A DNA stretch of 64,000 nt from Psoroptes ovis (GCA_002943765.1 PQWQ01000003.1:2108001-2172000); one strand, 5' to 3'. Numbered from the stretch's first letter, positions 11,801-19,942 are shown. Numbers and translations are program-made. The notes: generated by a model not told the origin, from the letters alone.

Positions 11801-11902
11801 CCCCGGTTCGAGTTTTCCGAAGCCGGTGTTTCTGGTATCGATGCAACCGATGCGGTGCTTATAGCACGTGATAATGTTCTGTCGATGGAACTGACGATAC
11901 AT
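8816..11902 (-). CDS. pol: Retrotransposon Pol polyprotein (PR-RT-RNaseH-IN)
   Basis: 1028 residues counted from the first ATG. Aspartic protease motif DTGSD is at 63-67, reverse transcriptase with YLDD at about 360-363, and RNase H with TDAS at about 509-512 and a later DRELLAI and ADTLSR. The integrase zinc domain has His 692, His 696, Cys 726 and Cys 729, and the integrase catalytic triad is Asp 758 (HID), Asp 816 (TTDQG) and Glu 852 (VERF). Domain order PR-RT-RH-IN is that of Ty3/Gypsy elements. All visible catalytic residues are present and there is no internal stop. The frame is open only from 11905 (a stop lies just upstream) and is -1 relative to gag, so it is probably expressed as a frameshift fusion; the ATG at 11902 is only a nominal start. 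Confidence 0.95.
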   Translation of the reverse strand: MYRQFHRQNIITCYKHRIGCIDTRNTGFGKLEPGRTSVNQIDSPRAKRLFVFDRISRTKILIDTGSDICVWPAKFMKNLPSPTSYATAVNNSKIYTYGTITKLIDLGFKRKFLYDFVIAQIDVPIIGADFLEYFDLVPRVATKNLIDMTDNTAIKADTTDRVFSINIIDQSSPVALLLKKYPEIARPSLTKIDGPVKHSVEHQIITTGQPIRQRCRRLAPDKYKLAKAEFDQLLKLKIIRPSNSPWSSPLHCVTKPDGSIRPCGDYRLLNSVTKKDRYNIPNLHDFFNNVGSAKLFTKIDLKSAYHQIPIKPEDIEKTAIITPFGSFEFLFMPFGLCNAPNTFQRFMDSIFRDLDFIYPYLDDLLVISDEKQENHLKNLEIVFQRLKDNGLVINLDKCSFMKTELDFLGHHIDANGIHPMTDKVEAIKKFPIPSDRKQLLKFLGMFNFYRKFIRMAADKLKILYDLTSPKKEFLWTDDHTKAFQEVKNLLADMTMLNYPVDNAPYFLSTDASNTAIGAVVQQKINNEFRPLAFFSKSLSAAEQKYSTFDRELLAIYKSIKYFRYLLEGRKFTVLTDHRPLTFALQSTTEKSPRQARQLDFISQFTNDIQYINGDANVVADTLSRVAALDINETSWSIEELIEAQKNDAELNQLKDDKTLVPVVISNNQMVITKNGKPFIPLALRRKVFNAYHCINHPGYRPTKRTIQEKYYWPTMVYDIHKMCQECVDCQSSKITRHIKTPPVPIPIPGKRFQHLHIDLVILNECKGYRYLLTMVDRFSRWPEATPLRSITAEEVAAAVMHTWISRYGVPQTITTDQGTQFESKFFNAMLKMLGTKRIRTSAYHPRANGMVERFHRQLKDSLRCVLWNNEDWVDALPLVMLGIRTTYKEDLRASPAEMTFGENVPMPADLPLEQVDPSCDTSKFLEQLRSLIKKLPAQPTRVNKPILKPPKALQECEYVLVRNDAPRRPLDRPYIGPFKVLERRQHTFIIQKGSTQESVSIDRLKPSSSNIKNVRFNIPRSRGRPRAS

Positions 11903-12783
11903 CGGTTAACATATTGACATTTTCTTGCATTTGCACCAAATCGTCTATGATAATAACAAAGTGGTTGGTTCCTACGTGGCTGGCGACGCGAACGACGACC
12001 AGGGCTTCGTCCACGGGACCGATTCGATTGTTGCTGCTGACCATAATGTCTGAAAGGCTGTTGTTGTTGCCTGCTTTGATAATTGTATGGTTGATACGAC
12101 TGGACGGAAGCCACGTCCCGTTTACATGTATTCCAAAATTGATCAGCTATTTGCAATAATTTTTTCCTATCGCTCACCACTGTTTGAACGGTATTGACTT
12201 GTTCTCGGATTTTTTCATGGATACCAGACATAAATCTGTTCCAAATGACATCTTCACCAATATTCAAATTCTGAGCCTTGTTCAACAGGCGTTGGTAAAA
12301 AACAGATGGTTTTTCGTTAGTCATCGTCATTCCATCCAATATTTCATTCAATCGGGATTGTGCATTGTCTTCCATCACTTGCAATACGAGCTTTTTCAAG
12401 TCTTCGTACTTTTCTTCGTACCATTCAGACATCAAGAATCCAGAAATATCATTTTGTAAGCTGGTAGGTAAACGACGTAACAATAATCGAAACTTGTTGC
12501 GTTCGGTGAATTTCGCTGAACCAAATACTTCTTCTACCAGAAAGAAGAAAAGTCGTACGTTGTCGGGATTGAATGTTGGCATTTGATCGTTTGCATCTTT
12601 CAACGATAGAACACTGACTTGGTCTTTATCGTTGAGTGTCAATCCAGCGATTTGTTCGGTCAAATTTTCCACCGTGGACGGACCTGGTTCAAATGGATTT
12701 GTCAACGTGCCACGACCTGAATCGTCAATTCTTGATTCAGGTGATTTATCGGTTGGAATTGATGGATCTTGTGAAGAAGACAT
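11788..12783 (-). CDS. gag: Retrotransposon Gag protein
   Basis: 331 residues. A Ser/Pro-rich N-terminus is followed by a helical capsid-like middle (about 65-220) of the retrotransposon Gag type, a Gln/Arg/Ser-rich basic stretch (about 235-273), and a Cys/His element (CYYH at 276-279, Cys 289) typical of arthropod Gypsy Gag proteins. It overlaps pol by about 115 bases. Its last residues run in a different frame over the start of pol. It packages element RNA into particles (family knowledge). Confidence 0.9.
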   Translation of the reverse strand: MSSSQDPSIPTDKSPESRIDDSGRGTLTNPFEPGPSTVENLTEQIAGLTLNDKDQVSVLSLKDANDQMPTFNPDNVRLFFFLVEEVFGSAKFTERNKFRLLLRRLPTSLQNDISGFLMSEWYEEKYEDLKKLVLQVMEDNAQSRLNEILDGMTMTNEKPSVFYQRLLNKAQNLNIGEDVIWNRFMSGIHEKIREQVNTVQTVVSDRKKLLQIADQFWNTCKRDVASVQSYQPYNYQSRQQQQPFRHYGQQQQSNRSRGRSPGRRSRRQPRRNQPLCYYHRRFGANARKCQYVNRCIVSSIDRTLSRAISTASVASIPETPASENSNRGEHL

Positions 12784-12906
12784 TGATTAAGATTGGATGG
12801 TTGAAGAACGATAAGATTTGATGTATAGATGGTGAAGATGAGATCAATGAATGATTAAATGAAATGAGATGAGATCGATATGGATACGATTATAGATATT
12901 ATGTAC

Positions 12907-12981
12907 ACAGATATGATGGATACAGATATGATGGATACAGATATGATGGATACAGATATGATGGATATAGATATGATGATA
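12907..12981. repeat. 15-base tandem repeat in the retrotransposon leader
   Basis: About five copies of ACAGATATGATGGAT, the last slightly changed, between the 5' LTR and gag. The near-identical units suggest recent slippage or a repeated binding site in the untranslated leader. Confidence 0.85.
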
Positions 12982-13058
12982 ATTGACTTGAAAAAATTTT
13001 GTAAACAATCGAAGATATAATAATGAACAAAATTAAAGCAATTGAATTGAAAATTTCA

Positions 13059-13076
13059 ACGTCGGGTCACCACTTT
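13059..13076 (-). promoter_or_regulatory. tRNA primer-binding site of the retrotransposon
   Basis: On the minus strand the LTR ends ..CTCTACA and is followed after three A bases and G by TGGTGACCCGACGTTG. The TGG start pairs with the CCA end of a tRNA, as in LTR elements. I cannot assign the tRNA. Confidence 0.7.
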
Positions 13077-13353
13077 TGTAGAGATTTGGTATAGACTTTA
13101 TCAGAAGGTTAATGATAAATTTTGGTTATATTTTTATTTGAACATGTTAAGGGTTTATATACAATTTGAAAAACATAATGAAGTTATGATTAATAATTAC
13201 TAATTAATGAATTGTGAATTTATCAGAATATAATGAATCATAAACTGACAAATCAATGAGTGATAATGACAAAGAATGAATAAGAATTTAAGGTAACAAT
13301 GAATGAATGAATGAATGATGAATTAACGAATCATTCATAAGTCATACTCTTCA
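13077..13353 (-). repeat. LTR, gag-proximal (5') copy
   Basis: 277 bases, same length and, by eye, same sequence as 8529-8805. It would contain the promoter for minus-strand transcription of the element. It is followed on the plus strand by the CTAC duplication at 13354-13357. Confidence 0.92.
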
Positions 13354-13357
13354 CTAC
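13354..13357. repeat. Target-site duplication (right), CTAC
   Basis: Matches the CTAC at 8525-8528 on the other side of the element. Confidence 0.85.
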
Positions 13358-13655
13358 AATAATAATAATAATAATAACAATCATTAATTTTTATTTTTAA
13401 GCAAAATCAAATAGGAAAAGTAGAAACAAAAAACATCAAACAACAATAATCAAAATGTAACGATCAAAAAATGGACTTATTGTTGAATCGAAACTCAAAC
13501 CTTAGCAAAAAGAATTATGAAAGCTAAGATTTTTTTTCATTGGATTTTCAATCGATAGATAGTGACACTTTCAAAAGCCGCATACATGCTTTGCATGTGT
13601 TTTGAAAGTTTATAATTTTATCTAATTTCGTTTAAATTAGTTTGACCATTGAAAA
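13358..13655. other. Displaced flank of the third zinc-module copy and TSEN54 promoter region
   Basis: The first roughly 170 bases continue the 5' flank of the truncated third copy. The rest should hold the TSEN54 promoter. At 13551-13562 ATCGATAGATAG resembles an arthropod DRE-like core element, but this is a weak call. The block 13542-13594 resembles 4950-5000. Confidence 0.4.
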
Positions 13656-15083
13656 ATGAATATCGATGAAAATGATCAGCCATCAATTTCGATGATGAAT
13701 GATGATAATGGAAAATCCCAAAAAAATGATGCTGAATTAGACCTATTTTATGCTCGTACAGCCAATGAAAATGAATCCGATGTTGAAGATAGTGAAGATG
13801 ATTGTGATGATAATGAAAACATTCCAAATGATGTGAATGATCAAAAAATTAATGGACAAGAAATTAATGAAAATCAAAATGAAAACAATGTTCAGCAAAT
13901 TAATTTTGATGAACTATTGAAACAATTAAATGACAAATATCAGCAAATGACAATAGAATTATCAGCAAAAATTGACAAGAAAAATATAACTAAAGGTAAA
14001 TGGATTAAAAATAAACAGCTGGTCGAAATCATTGGTAAAGACTATTTAAAACATTATCAACCAAAGCATAGACATTTGAAACCATTTGAGGCATTATTTT
14101 TGCAAGAATGTCGTACGTTGGCCATTTATTATGAAAATTTATTGCTGAGTATCGAAGATTCATATGAATTATTATTGCGAAATGAAAATGATGTAAAATT
14201 ATATAAAATATTTTCAACATTATCCAGGATCGGTTTTTATGTTGATCATAATGAAACTAAAGAATCTGATCAGAAAGAATTATCGTCACATGGTGTTAAG
14301 CGAACAGCATCCGAAGAAGATGGTGGCGATCAACAAGAAATGGAATCTAAAAAATTAAACACATCAACCAATGAAACTAATTCTGCAGATAATAATAAAA
14401 ATAAATATCCAGTAATAACTGGCATAACACCATTGAAATTAGAAAACATATCCAAATTAAATAAAATGGATAGAGAATTGATAAAACATTATAGCGAATC
14501 AAATAATGATGATAATAATCAGACATCAACAAATCCCGATCAAAAGATTTCTGCATCTATGAATATAATCGAATCACCGAATCCTGCTTCCAATCATATG
14601 AATGATTATAAATCATATTTATATTGTGTAAAAGCAGCATCAAGACCGTCTAAAAACGTATCACCTTTATTCAAATCATTATATGATGATACTAATAAAT
14701 TAAAACCATTAATACCACTTGGTGCAACATATGATACAAACGGTTTATTTGAATTGATACAAAGAAATTCACCACTGACTTATGAGAAACAAACAAAATC
14801 AATATTAAATATTGATTTTAATGTATATCATTCACAGATGGATAAAAAACAGAATAAAAATTCAAAACCGTTATTTTCTGTGATTGTTATCGATGAACAA
14901 CAACATCACAAGATACCATCGATTGATGATATAAAATATTTGAATGACAATCATATCAGAAAAAATAATGTTCCAATATTGTTTGCAATTATGGCTGAAT
15001 TTACATATAATTTTTATAGTTTTGAAAATTTAATAATAGAAAACAAATATCCACGTCTATGGGAAACACATAATCATTATTAA
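13656..15083 (+). CDS. TSEN54: tRNA-splicing endonuclease subunit Sen54
   Basis: Single-exon ORF of 475 residues. TSEN54 is a structural subunit of the nuclear complex that cuts introns from pre-tRNAs, pairing with the catalytic TSEN2/TSEN34 subunits. Residues about 107-198 match the conserved N-terminal domain: a basic KGKWI, then PFEALFLQEC, LSIEDSYELLL and FSTLSRIGFYV. Residues about 25-75 are acidic and 200-330 are a low-complexity linker. The C-terminal domain (about 343-475) begins with SYLYCVKAASRP-like sequence, contains LFSVIVIDEQQ and ends with VPILFAIMAEFTYNFYSF, as in the nuclease-fold domain of the family. The length is close to the usual 450-530. The start follows an upstream TTGAAAA context and is the first ATG of the frame. 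Confidence 0.9.
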   Translation: MNIDENDQPSISMMNDDNGKSQKNDAELDLFYARTANENESDVEDSEDDCDDNENIPNDVNDQKINGQEINENQNENNVQQINFDELLKQLNDKYQQMTIELSAKIDKKNITKGKWIKNKQLVEIIGKDYLKHYQPKHRHLKPFEALFLQECRTLAIYYENLLLSIEDSYELLLRNENDVKLYKIFSTLSRIGFYVDHNETKESDQKELSSHGVKRTASEEDGGDQQEMESKKLNTSTNETNSADNNKNKYPVITGITPLKLENISKLNKMDRELIKHYSESNNDDNNQTSTNPDQKISASMNIIESPNPASNHMNDYKSYLYCVKAASRPSKNVSPLFKSLYDDTNKLKPLIPLGATYDTNGLFELIQRNSPLTYEKQTKSILNIDFNVYHSQMDKKQNKNSKPLFSVIVIDEQQHHKIPSIDDIKYLNDNHIRKNNVPILFAIMAEFTYNFYSFENLIIENKYPRLWETHNHY

Positions 15084-15108
15084 AAATGGAAATGTGTACT
15101 TAAATTGT

Positions 15109-15114
15109 AATAAA
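15109..15114 (+). terminator. Polyadenylation signal of TSEN54
   Basis: AATAAA 26 bases after the TSEN54 stop codon. The next gene, on the opposite strand, ends at 15220, so the 3' untranslated region must be short. Confidence 0.55.
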
Positions 15115-15219
15115 ATTGAATTATTATTATTATTACATTTTCTTTCATTTTTTTCATCAATATTTCTTATTTCTTCATTGTATTTCGTATTGATTTTTGC
15201 AATGTTTTAATTGAAAATT

Positions 15220-15915
15220 TTATAATAAAAAATTTAAATTATTATTTCCATAATCTTCATAATTCGTCACGAGTATTGATTGTTGCGGCAATTGATATTG
15301 TTCTTGTTGTTGCTGTTGCTTCTGCAAACAATCATCATGATCAAATGAAGGATCATAATAATAATTATCTAAATTTTTCATTTTATTAACAATGTCATTA
15401 TTATAATCATTTCCGTGGAAATTCATAAATGTATCAACCCATGATTGTTGACTTGAACTTACAAATGAATGATGATGATCAATTGAATTATGTTCTTGTG
15501 TATCATTGAATTCGATTCCTTTTGTAACTTGTACACTGTTATTTTTCCAGCCATTTTCAATTGCATTATTCGATTCTAACAATAGTTGATTTTCTGTCGA
15601 TTGATGTTGTTGATGTATTGATATTTTATTTCTTATATCAATGTGATTCAAGTTGGTCATTGGACTAGAACCAGATACGGGGCTACACGAGTCAGCGTTT
15701 GTAGATTCTTTAGCAGTATTTGGACGTATTCTTTGGTTATCATTATGATTGTAATTTTTATGAACATTACAAGCAAATATATTCATTGTAAGCAATTCTT
15801 TTTCAATGATTTCAGATTCAAATTCAATTAGATCATCATTTAAAAATGTCGGAAAATGACCAATATGTTCTTGAATCGAATTGAAATGATTCAAAATTTT
15901 CTTTGATGATAACAT
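15220..15915 (-). CDS. Unrecognised Asn/Gln/His-rich protein
   Basis: 231 residues with no introns in my model. I do not recognise it. The first 50 residues are the best ordered (hydrophobic/charged, with HIGHFPTFLNDDLIEFE). The middle has SPVSGSSP-type possible phosphorylation sites. The last third is Asn/Asp/Tyr-rich with a Gln run near residue 205 (coded by CAA/CAG). No signal peptide or membrane segment is seen. Composition resembles disordered regions of the neighbouring genes, which supports a nuclear or cytosolic regulator, but that is a guess. It converges on TSEN54, with 136 bases between stops, and diverges from KATNIP. Confidence 0.6.
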   Translation of the reverse strand: MLSSKKILNHFNSIQEHIGHFPTFLNDDLIEFESEIIEKELLTMNIFACNVHKNYNHNDNQRIRPNTAKESTNADSCSPVSGSSPMTNLNHIDIRNKISIHQQHQSTENQLLLESNNAIENGWKNNSVQVTKGIEFNDTQEHNSIDHHHSFVSSSQQSWVDTFMNFHGNDYNNDIVNKMKNLDNYYYDPSFDHDDCLQKQQQQQEQYQLPQQSILVTNYEDYGNNNLNFLL

Positions 15916-16772
15916 TATGGATTAGTCAAAAATGAAAAACGAGCACATTCTCATTTACTGCATGCCTTTTTTCAACTAAAATTGCAAATTTTAGTCAATC
16001 ATATTGAATAGTATGTATAGTAGAAAACGGATTTATATTCTCTCAGATTTACCATAAAAAAAAACTCATTAATCCTAGCAAAAAAAAAAGAGATAACAAA
16101 AAATCCAAATTAATTCCGAATCACAGCTAAATAATGATAATGATGATGATTGATTTCATGATAATGTGAAAGCAAAAAAATGGGAACAATTTTCGAGTAA
16201 AAAAGTACCAATTTTCGGTTTTTGATCTCGGAATTCTTTATGTTTAGTTCCATGATTTTTTTATGTTCGACAAAGAATTACAAACATGATTGTGTATAAT
16301 CAAAAAAATTCTTTGATTTCCTGATTACCAATGAATGTCAATAACCTATGGCCGATGAATAGTTTCATTGGACCCTATTTTATCATAGAAAAAAAAAGAG
16401 TATAAATAAATAATTTGACATTTTTTTCTCTGACTGAACACAAACGTCATGATTGTCATTATTATTATTATAGTTATTAATTTTTCAGTCATAGAAACGG
16501 TAGAGTAAAAGTAATAATGATGGCTGTTTCCAAGGACCAATAAATAAGCAAATAAACAAAACAAACAATTGTTAAGAATTATAGAAGAATTCAAATGACA
16601 ATGAAGAGCGGTAAACTCATGATCATAGTTCTTTGACAGATTTTTTTTCGTGCATTCATGATCTGATGCCATCTCACAGATCTCATATTTTTAATTGGTA
16701 AGTTGTCGGTGCAGATGTTTGTATTGTTTCCAAGTTTTCAATTGATCATTCATTGATCTATTATTTGTGAAT
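15916..16772. other. Divergent intergenic region
   Basis: About 860 bases between the starts of the minus-strand gene at 15915 and the plus-strand KATNIP homologue at 16773. It probably holds both promoters. It is AT-rich, and no motif or further ORF is convincing; the 108-codon minus ORF at 16346-16672 has low-complexity composition and no support. Confidence 0.4.
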
Positions 16773-18090
16773 ATGTCTTTGTCATCATCATCATCATCTT
16801 CATCGTCGATGACATCAACAACATCGATTGGTGCATTGAAAAATGATGATGGTGATCATCAACAACAACAAATACCAAGATGGTTGCTTGAATTTCATCA
16901 CGACATACATTCATTACAAAACAAAATCAAATCGCGACGTCCATCTACTGATCAACTTAATAATCGTCCAAAGTGGTTTGAAGAATTGAGTCAAAAACGT
17001 AGAATGAGTGATATACTAGATTTGAAATTCACGAGTGATAATCATAATGATCAGATAGATTCTGGCAAAACATTTATCAAATCGGATAATGATGCTGTAA
17101 ATGATGATGAAGATTCATTGATGACGGTAAAAATATTCGATAATGGTCATAATAATTCAAAAATCAAAGTATTTCATCAACGGTTGAATGATATGGATGA
17201 AGATGATATTTTAAATGCATTTAATCATCGTCAATATCAAAACAAAGAAACGATTAATGTGGATAAACACGTAGAAAAATCGAAAGATTTCAATTTTAAA
17301 AATTTTGATGATGATTATTCATTATTATCTTCATCAACATTTAAATCGATTGAAAATCTAAGATTAGATGAATTCAAAGCTAACAATATTGAGGATCCCA
17401 TTTTAAATGATGATATTAATGATTGTATTATACCAGAAATGCCAACAGGCATGGAACTATGTTTATATTTGTTGGACAATTGGGGTGATCAAAATTTTAT
17501 CGGTCTTAATGGCATAGAAATATTGGATCGTTTTGGTAACCGGCCATTGATTGAAAATGTTCATGTCTGAATAAAATTTATTAGATATCTGACTAATCAA
17601 ATTTTTTATTTTTAGGTTTTCATTGATAATGAAAACAATGATGATTTATATAAATTAATCGATAATGTATATCGAACACATGATGATGCACATATATGGC
17701 AATGCAATTTCGATCAAAATCAAAAAATACCAATCAAAATTACGTTCAAATTCAAAAAACCGATACAGATTGCATTGATTCGCATTTGGAATTATAATAA
17801 ATCACGTATACATTCATATCGTGGTGTGCGTTATGCGAAATTCTCTTTAGATGAGCAAACAATATTTTGTGGTGAAATAGCGCGTGCATGTGGTAATTTG
17901 AATGGATCATTAGAAACATTCGGTGATGTACGTTCTAATTCATTGTGAAATTAATATGAACAAAATTTATCTGATCTTATTTTTCCCCTTTTGAATTCAG
18001 ACAATTTTATTCACCACAAACGATGAAATATTGGAACAAATTTCGCATTCGGATCTATCATTTCAGGAATTATTGATGGAAAAAATTTAA
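16773..18090 (+). CDS. KATNIP: KATNIP (katanin-interacting protein) homologue, short form, 3 exons
   Basis: KATNIP binds microtubules and katanin and is linked to cilium function (family knowledge). Model: 16773-17564, 17616-17927, 18001-18090; the product is 397 residues. The N-terminus is Ser-rich, then WLLEFHHDIHSLQ and PKWFEELSQKRR, then an acidic Asn/Asp linker. From about residue 227 it matches the KATNIP C-terminal domain: MELCLYLLDNWGD, FIGLNGIEILD, LDxxIDxVxxTxDDxHxW-like spacing, and IRIWNYNKSRIHSYRGVRYA. Vertebrate KATNIP is about 1600 residues with several such domains; only one is visible here. The first donor is ambiguous: GTCTGA after 17564 or GTTCAT after 17558 both keep the frame. 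An in-frame GTG six bases upstream is not used as a start. Upstream exons cannot be excluded. Confidence 0.82.
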
Positions 18091-18328
18091 AAACTTAATA
18101 CCATCCGATTTGTCCTTTTAAATTAGTATTCATAATAGAATTGATGCATTTGCTTCAAATTTTTTGCCATAAGAACAAAATTGAATAAAATTTTTTTAAA
18201 ATTAAATTGAAACTCAATTTTTATTCATTTTTTCTTGCTTGATAATAATAATAATAACATAATTTTTTCATATTAATCAATCTACAAATGAAATTATCAT
18301 CATTCAAATGTTGACATTGTTCATTTAT
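18091..18328. other. Convergent 3' region of KATNIP and COX6B
   Basis: Contains AATAAA at about 18184-18189, likely the KATNIP polyadenylation signal, and (AAT)n. The COX6B stop on the other strand is at 18329. No further gene is seen. Confidence 0.5.
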
Positions 18329-18783
18329 TTAGATGCGACCAGGAAAGATACCTTTTTCACGTTGTTCATCCCATTTGCTGACCTGCTCAAAAACAATATC
18401 AAGGAGAAATTAGAGTCAAAGAATGAATCACAAATAAAGATTTATTTTTACCCATCCAGGTGGACATAATTCAGTGTAGGCAAATTTATACCATGAACAT
18501 GGTTCATAATCTTCACCTTTAACTTTCTGGCATCGGAAAAAATCTAAATAATTTTGATAACAGTTTCTATTAAATTAAATGATTGAAAAAACAATCAACG
18601 AATGATTAAAATGAAAAATTTCAAAAATTATTCGATCATAATGAAAACAATCAAAACAAACCTTGTTTGATTTTGATTTGGAAAACGAGGATCATACGGT
18701 ACAGTGCCGACACGTCCTTCTAACAATTCAGGATTCTTAATTTTACCTTCACCACCTTTAACTTCGATCTCTATGACATTCAT
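18329..18783 (-). CDS. COX6B1: Cytochrome c oxidase subunit 6B, 3 exons
   Basis: A small intermembrane-space subunit that bridges the two monomers of mitochondrial complex IV. Exons on the minus strand: 18783-18662, 18566-18452, 18382-18329, all with GT..AG introns (95 and 69 bases); the product is 96 residues. The twin-cysteine CHCH pattern is complete: Cys 43 and 53 (CX9C), Cys 64 and 75 (CX10C). Family motifs are DPRFPNQNQTRNC, NYLDFFRCQ, CPPGWVSKWDEQR and FPGRI at the C-terminus. The N-terminus is about ten residues longer than in vertebrates, which is usual for arthropods. The start is the first ATG of the exon. The call is very secure. Confidence 0.96.
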
Positions 18784-19020
18784 TTTTGAAATTTATTTTA
18801 TTAAAATGGATTTTAAAAAATGGAAATTGCAATAAAATGAAAAATTTAGAAATCAATCGACTCGTTTTATTAACGTTGAGGTCAATCAAAACACATAAAT
18901 AAAAATACAAAAAGAGCTTTTCAAATAGGATGTACGGTAATTTTTTTGAATTTTCAAATTTTATTTTTTTTTGGTCAATTTTTGGTTGATTTTTGAGATT
19001 TTTTTCGGAAATCATTTTGA
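18784..19020. other. Spacer between COX6B and the secreted-peptide gene
   Basis: About 240 bases. On the minus strand AATAAA at 18965-18960 lies 56 bases after the stop of the upstream peptide gene and is its likely polyadenylation signal. The remainder should hold the COX6B promoter. Confidence 0.45.
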
Positions 19021-19321
19021 TCAATGTTTAGCCTTAAACAATCTTGGCATATCGCACGTAATACATCGACGAATGAATTGTCCACCAACAACTTCACCAT
19101 CGGGTAAATTGAACAAATCGTGCCATGTAAAATGCGGCGGTGCTTTTGTTCGCGTACGGAACGGTGTCCAAGGTGTGACCAGATCACCGGAATCGGCCAT
19201 AGCTTTGGACATGAAAATCGTAATGATTATCAGGACCTGAGGGTAAAACAATTAAATTCCGAATTGCATCAAATTAGTTTCCATTTACCTCAGCAAAAAC
19301 CGATAGAATTTTCAATTTCAT
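19021..19321 (-). CDS. Small predicted secreted peptide, 2 exons
   Basis: Exon 1 is 19321-19289 (11 codons) and exon 2 is 19236-19021; the 52-base intron has donor GAG|GTAAAT and acceptor CCTCAG|GTC. The product is 82 residues. Residues 1 to about 25 form a signal-peptide-like sequence: a lysine-bearing start, a hydrophobic core VLIIITIFM, and SKAMA before Asp. The predicted mature part of about 57 residues starts DSGDL, is rich in Pro, Thr, Arg and Trp (TPWTPFRTRTKAPPHFTWHD), and has one CxxC pair (CITC) near its end with a basic FKAKH tail. I recognise no family. Its codon use is GC-richer than the surroundings, supporting real coding. An alternative reading starts within the intron at 19251, but the spliced version gives the better signal peptide. 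Confidence 0.6.
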
Positions 19322-19942
19322 CCTTTGATTCAATTATTAAATGTCTTAAGTTGGTCAAAGATGTAGAAAAAATGAAATTTCAAAATTTTATTTCATTAAT
19401 TACACTGATATTTGGTCAAAACATAATATTCGTACAAATAAAATTAGGTCAAAGAAATTCAATTAAATTTTTTGGGATGGACACTTTCCTTTGTTGAATG
19501 CGATAAAAAAGCTATTTACAACTTTTTATTTGAAAATTTGTTTGTTTTCGTTGATTGTTTTGATAAAATATTGAAAAATATTTAAAAATAAAAGATGTTT
19601 GTGTATGTGTGTATGTACCACAATCATCGTGTATTTCTTGGTCATATATTCATCATCATCTTCATCATGTAGAAAGAAACAGGTTCATAATAAGAGAAAT
19701 TTTTTTGGTGAGTTTGGTCAGTTTAGTTTTATGAATTTAACACAATTAGATTCTCTTTCTCTGACACAAATTGGTGACATTTTTGTTTGGTATATTGTTT
19801 ATTGTGTATTGAAGAGTAAAATTGAAAAATTTATTTTGGAAAAAAAATCTGAATAAATAATATGGCCAAATACCTGCATCATCATCATCATTTTTTTCGT
19901 TTTACTTTTTTTTTAAATTTTGATGACAAGATTCAAAAATAT
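19322..19942. other. Intergenic region with no supported gene
   Basis: AT-rich. It holds the promoter side of the peptide gene and the 3' side of the glycine-rich gene. The open frames here (for example 19120-19497 on the plus strand) are antisense to the peptide gene or low in complexity. Confidence 0.4.

Larger units (their letters stand above)
8529..13353 (-). mobile_element. Complete Ty3/Gypsy LTR retrotransposon, 4825 bp, reverse orientation
   Basis: Bounded by two 277-base direct LTRs starting TG and ending CA and by a CTAC target duplication. Read on the minus strand the order is LTR, primer-binding site, repeat-bearing leader, gag, pol (protease, reverse transcriptase, RNase H, integrase), polypurine tract, LTR. 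I see no env-like ORF. The two LTRs look identical by eye and both large ORFs are open, so insertion is probably recent. Its base composition is clearly less AT-rich than the flanks. It interrupts the leader of a truncated zinc-module gene copy. Confidence 0.95.

Noticed and set aside
8529..13353. Possible endogenous retrovirus with an envelope gene
   Set aside because: No open frame lies between integrase and the polypurine tract, so it is called an env-less Gypsy retrotransposon.
19120..19497. 125-codon plus-strand frame
   Set aside because: Antisense to the spliced secreted-peptide gene; the second half is low-complexity with no family match.
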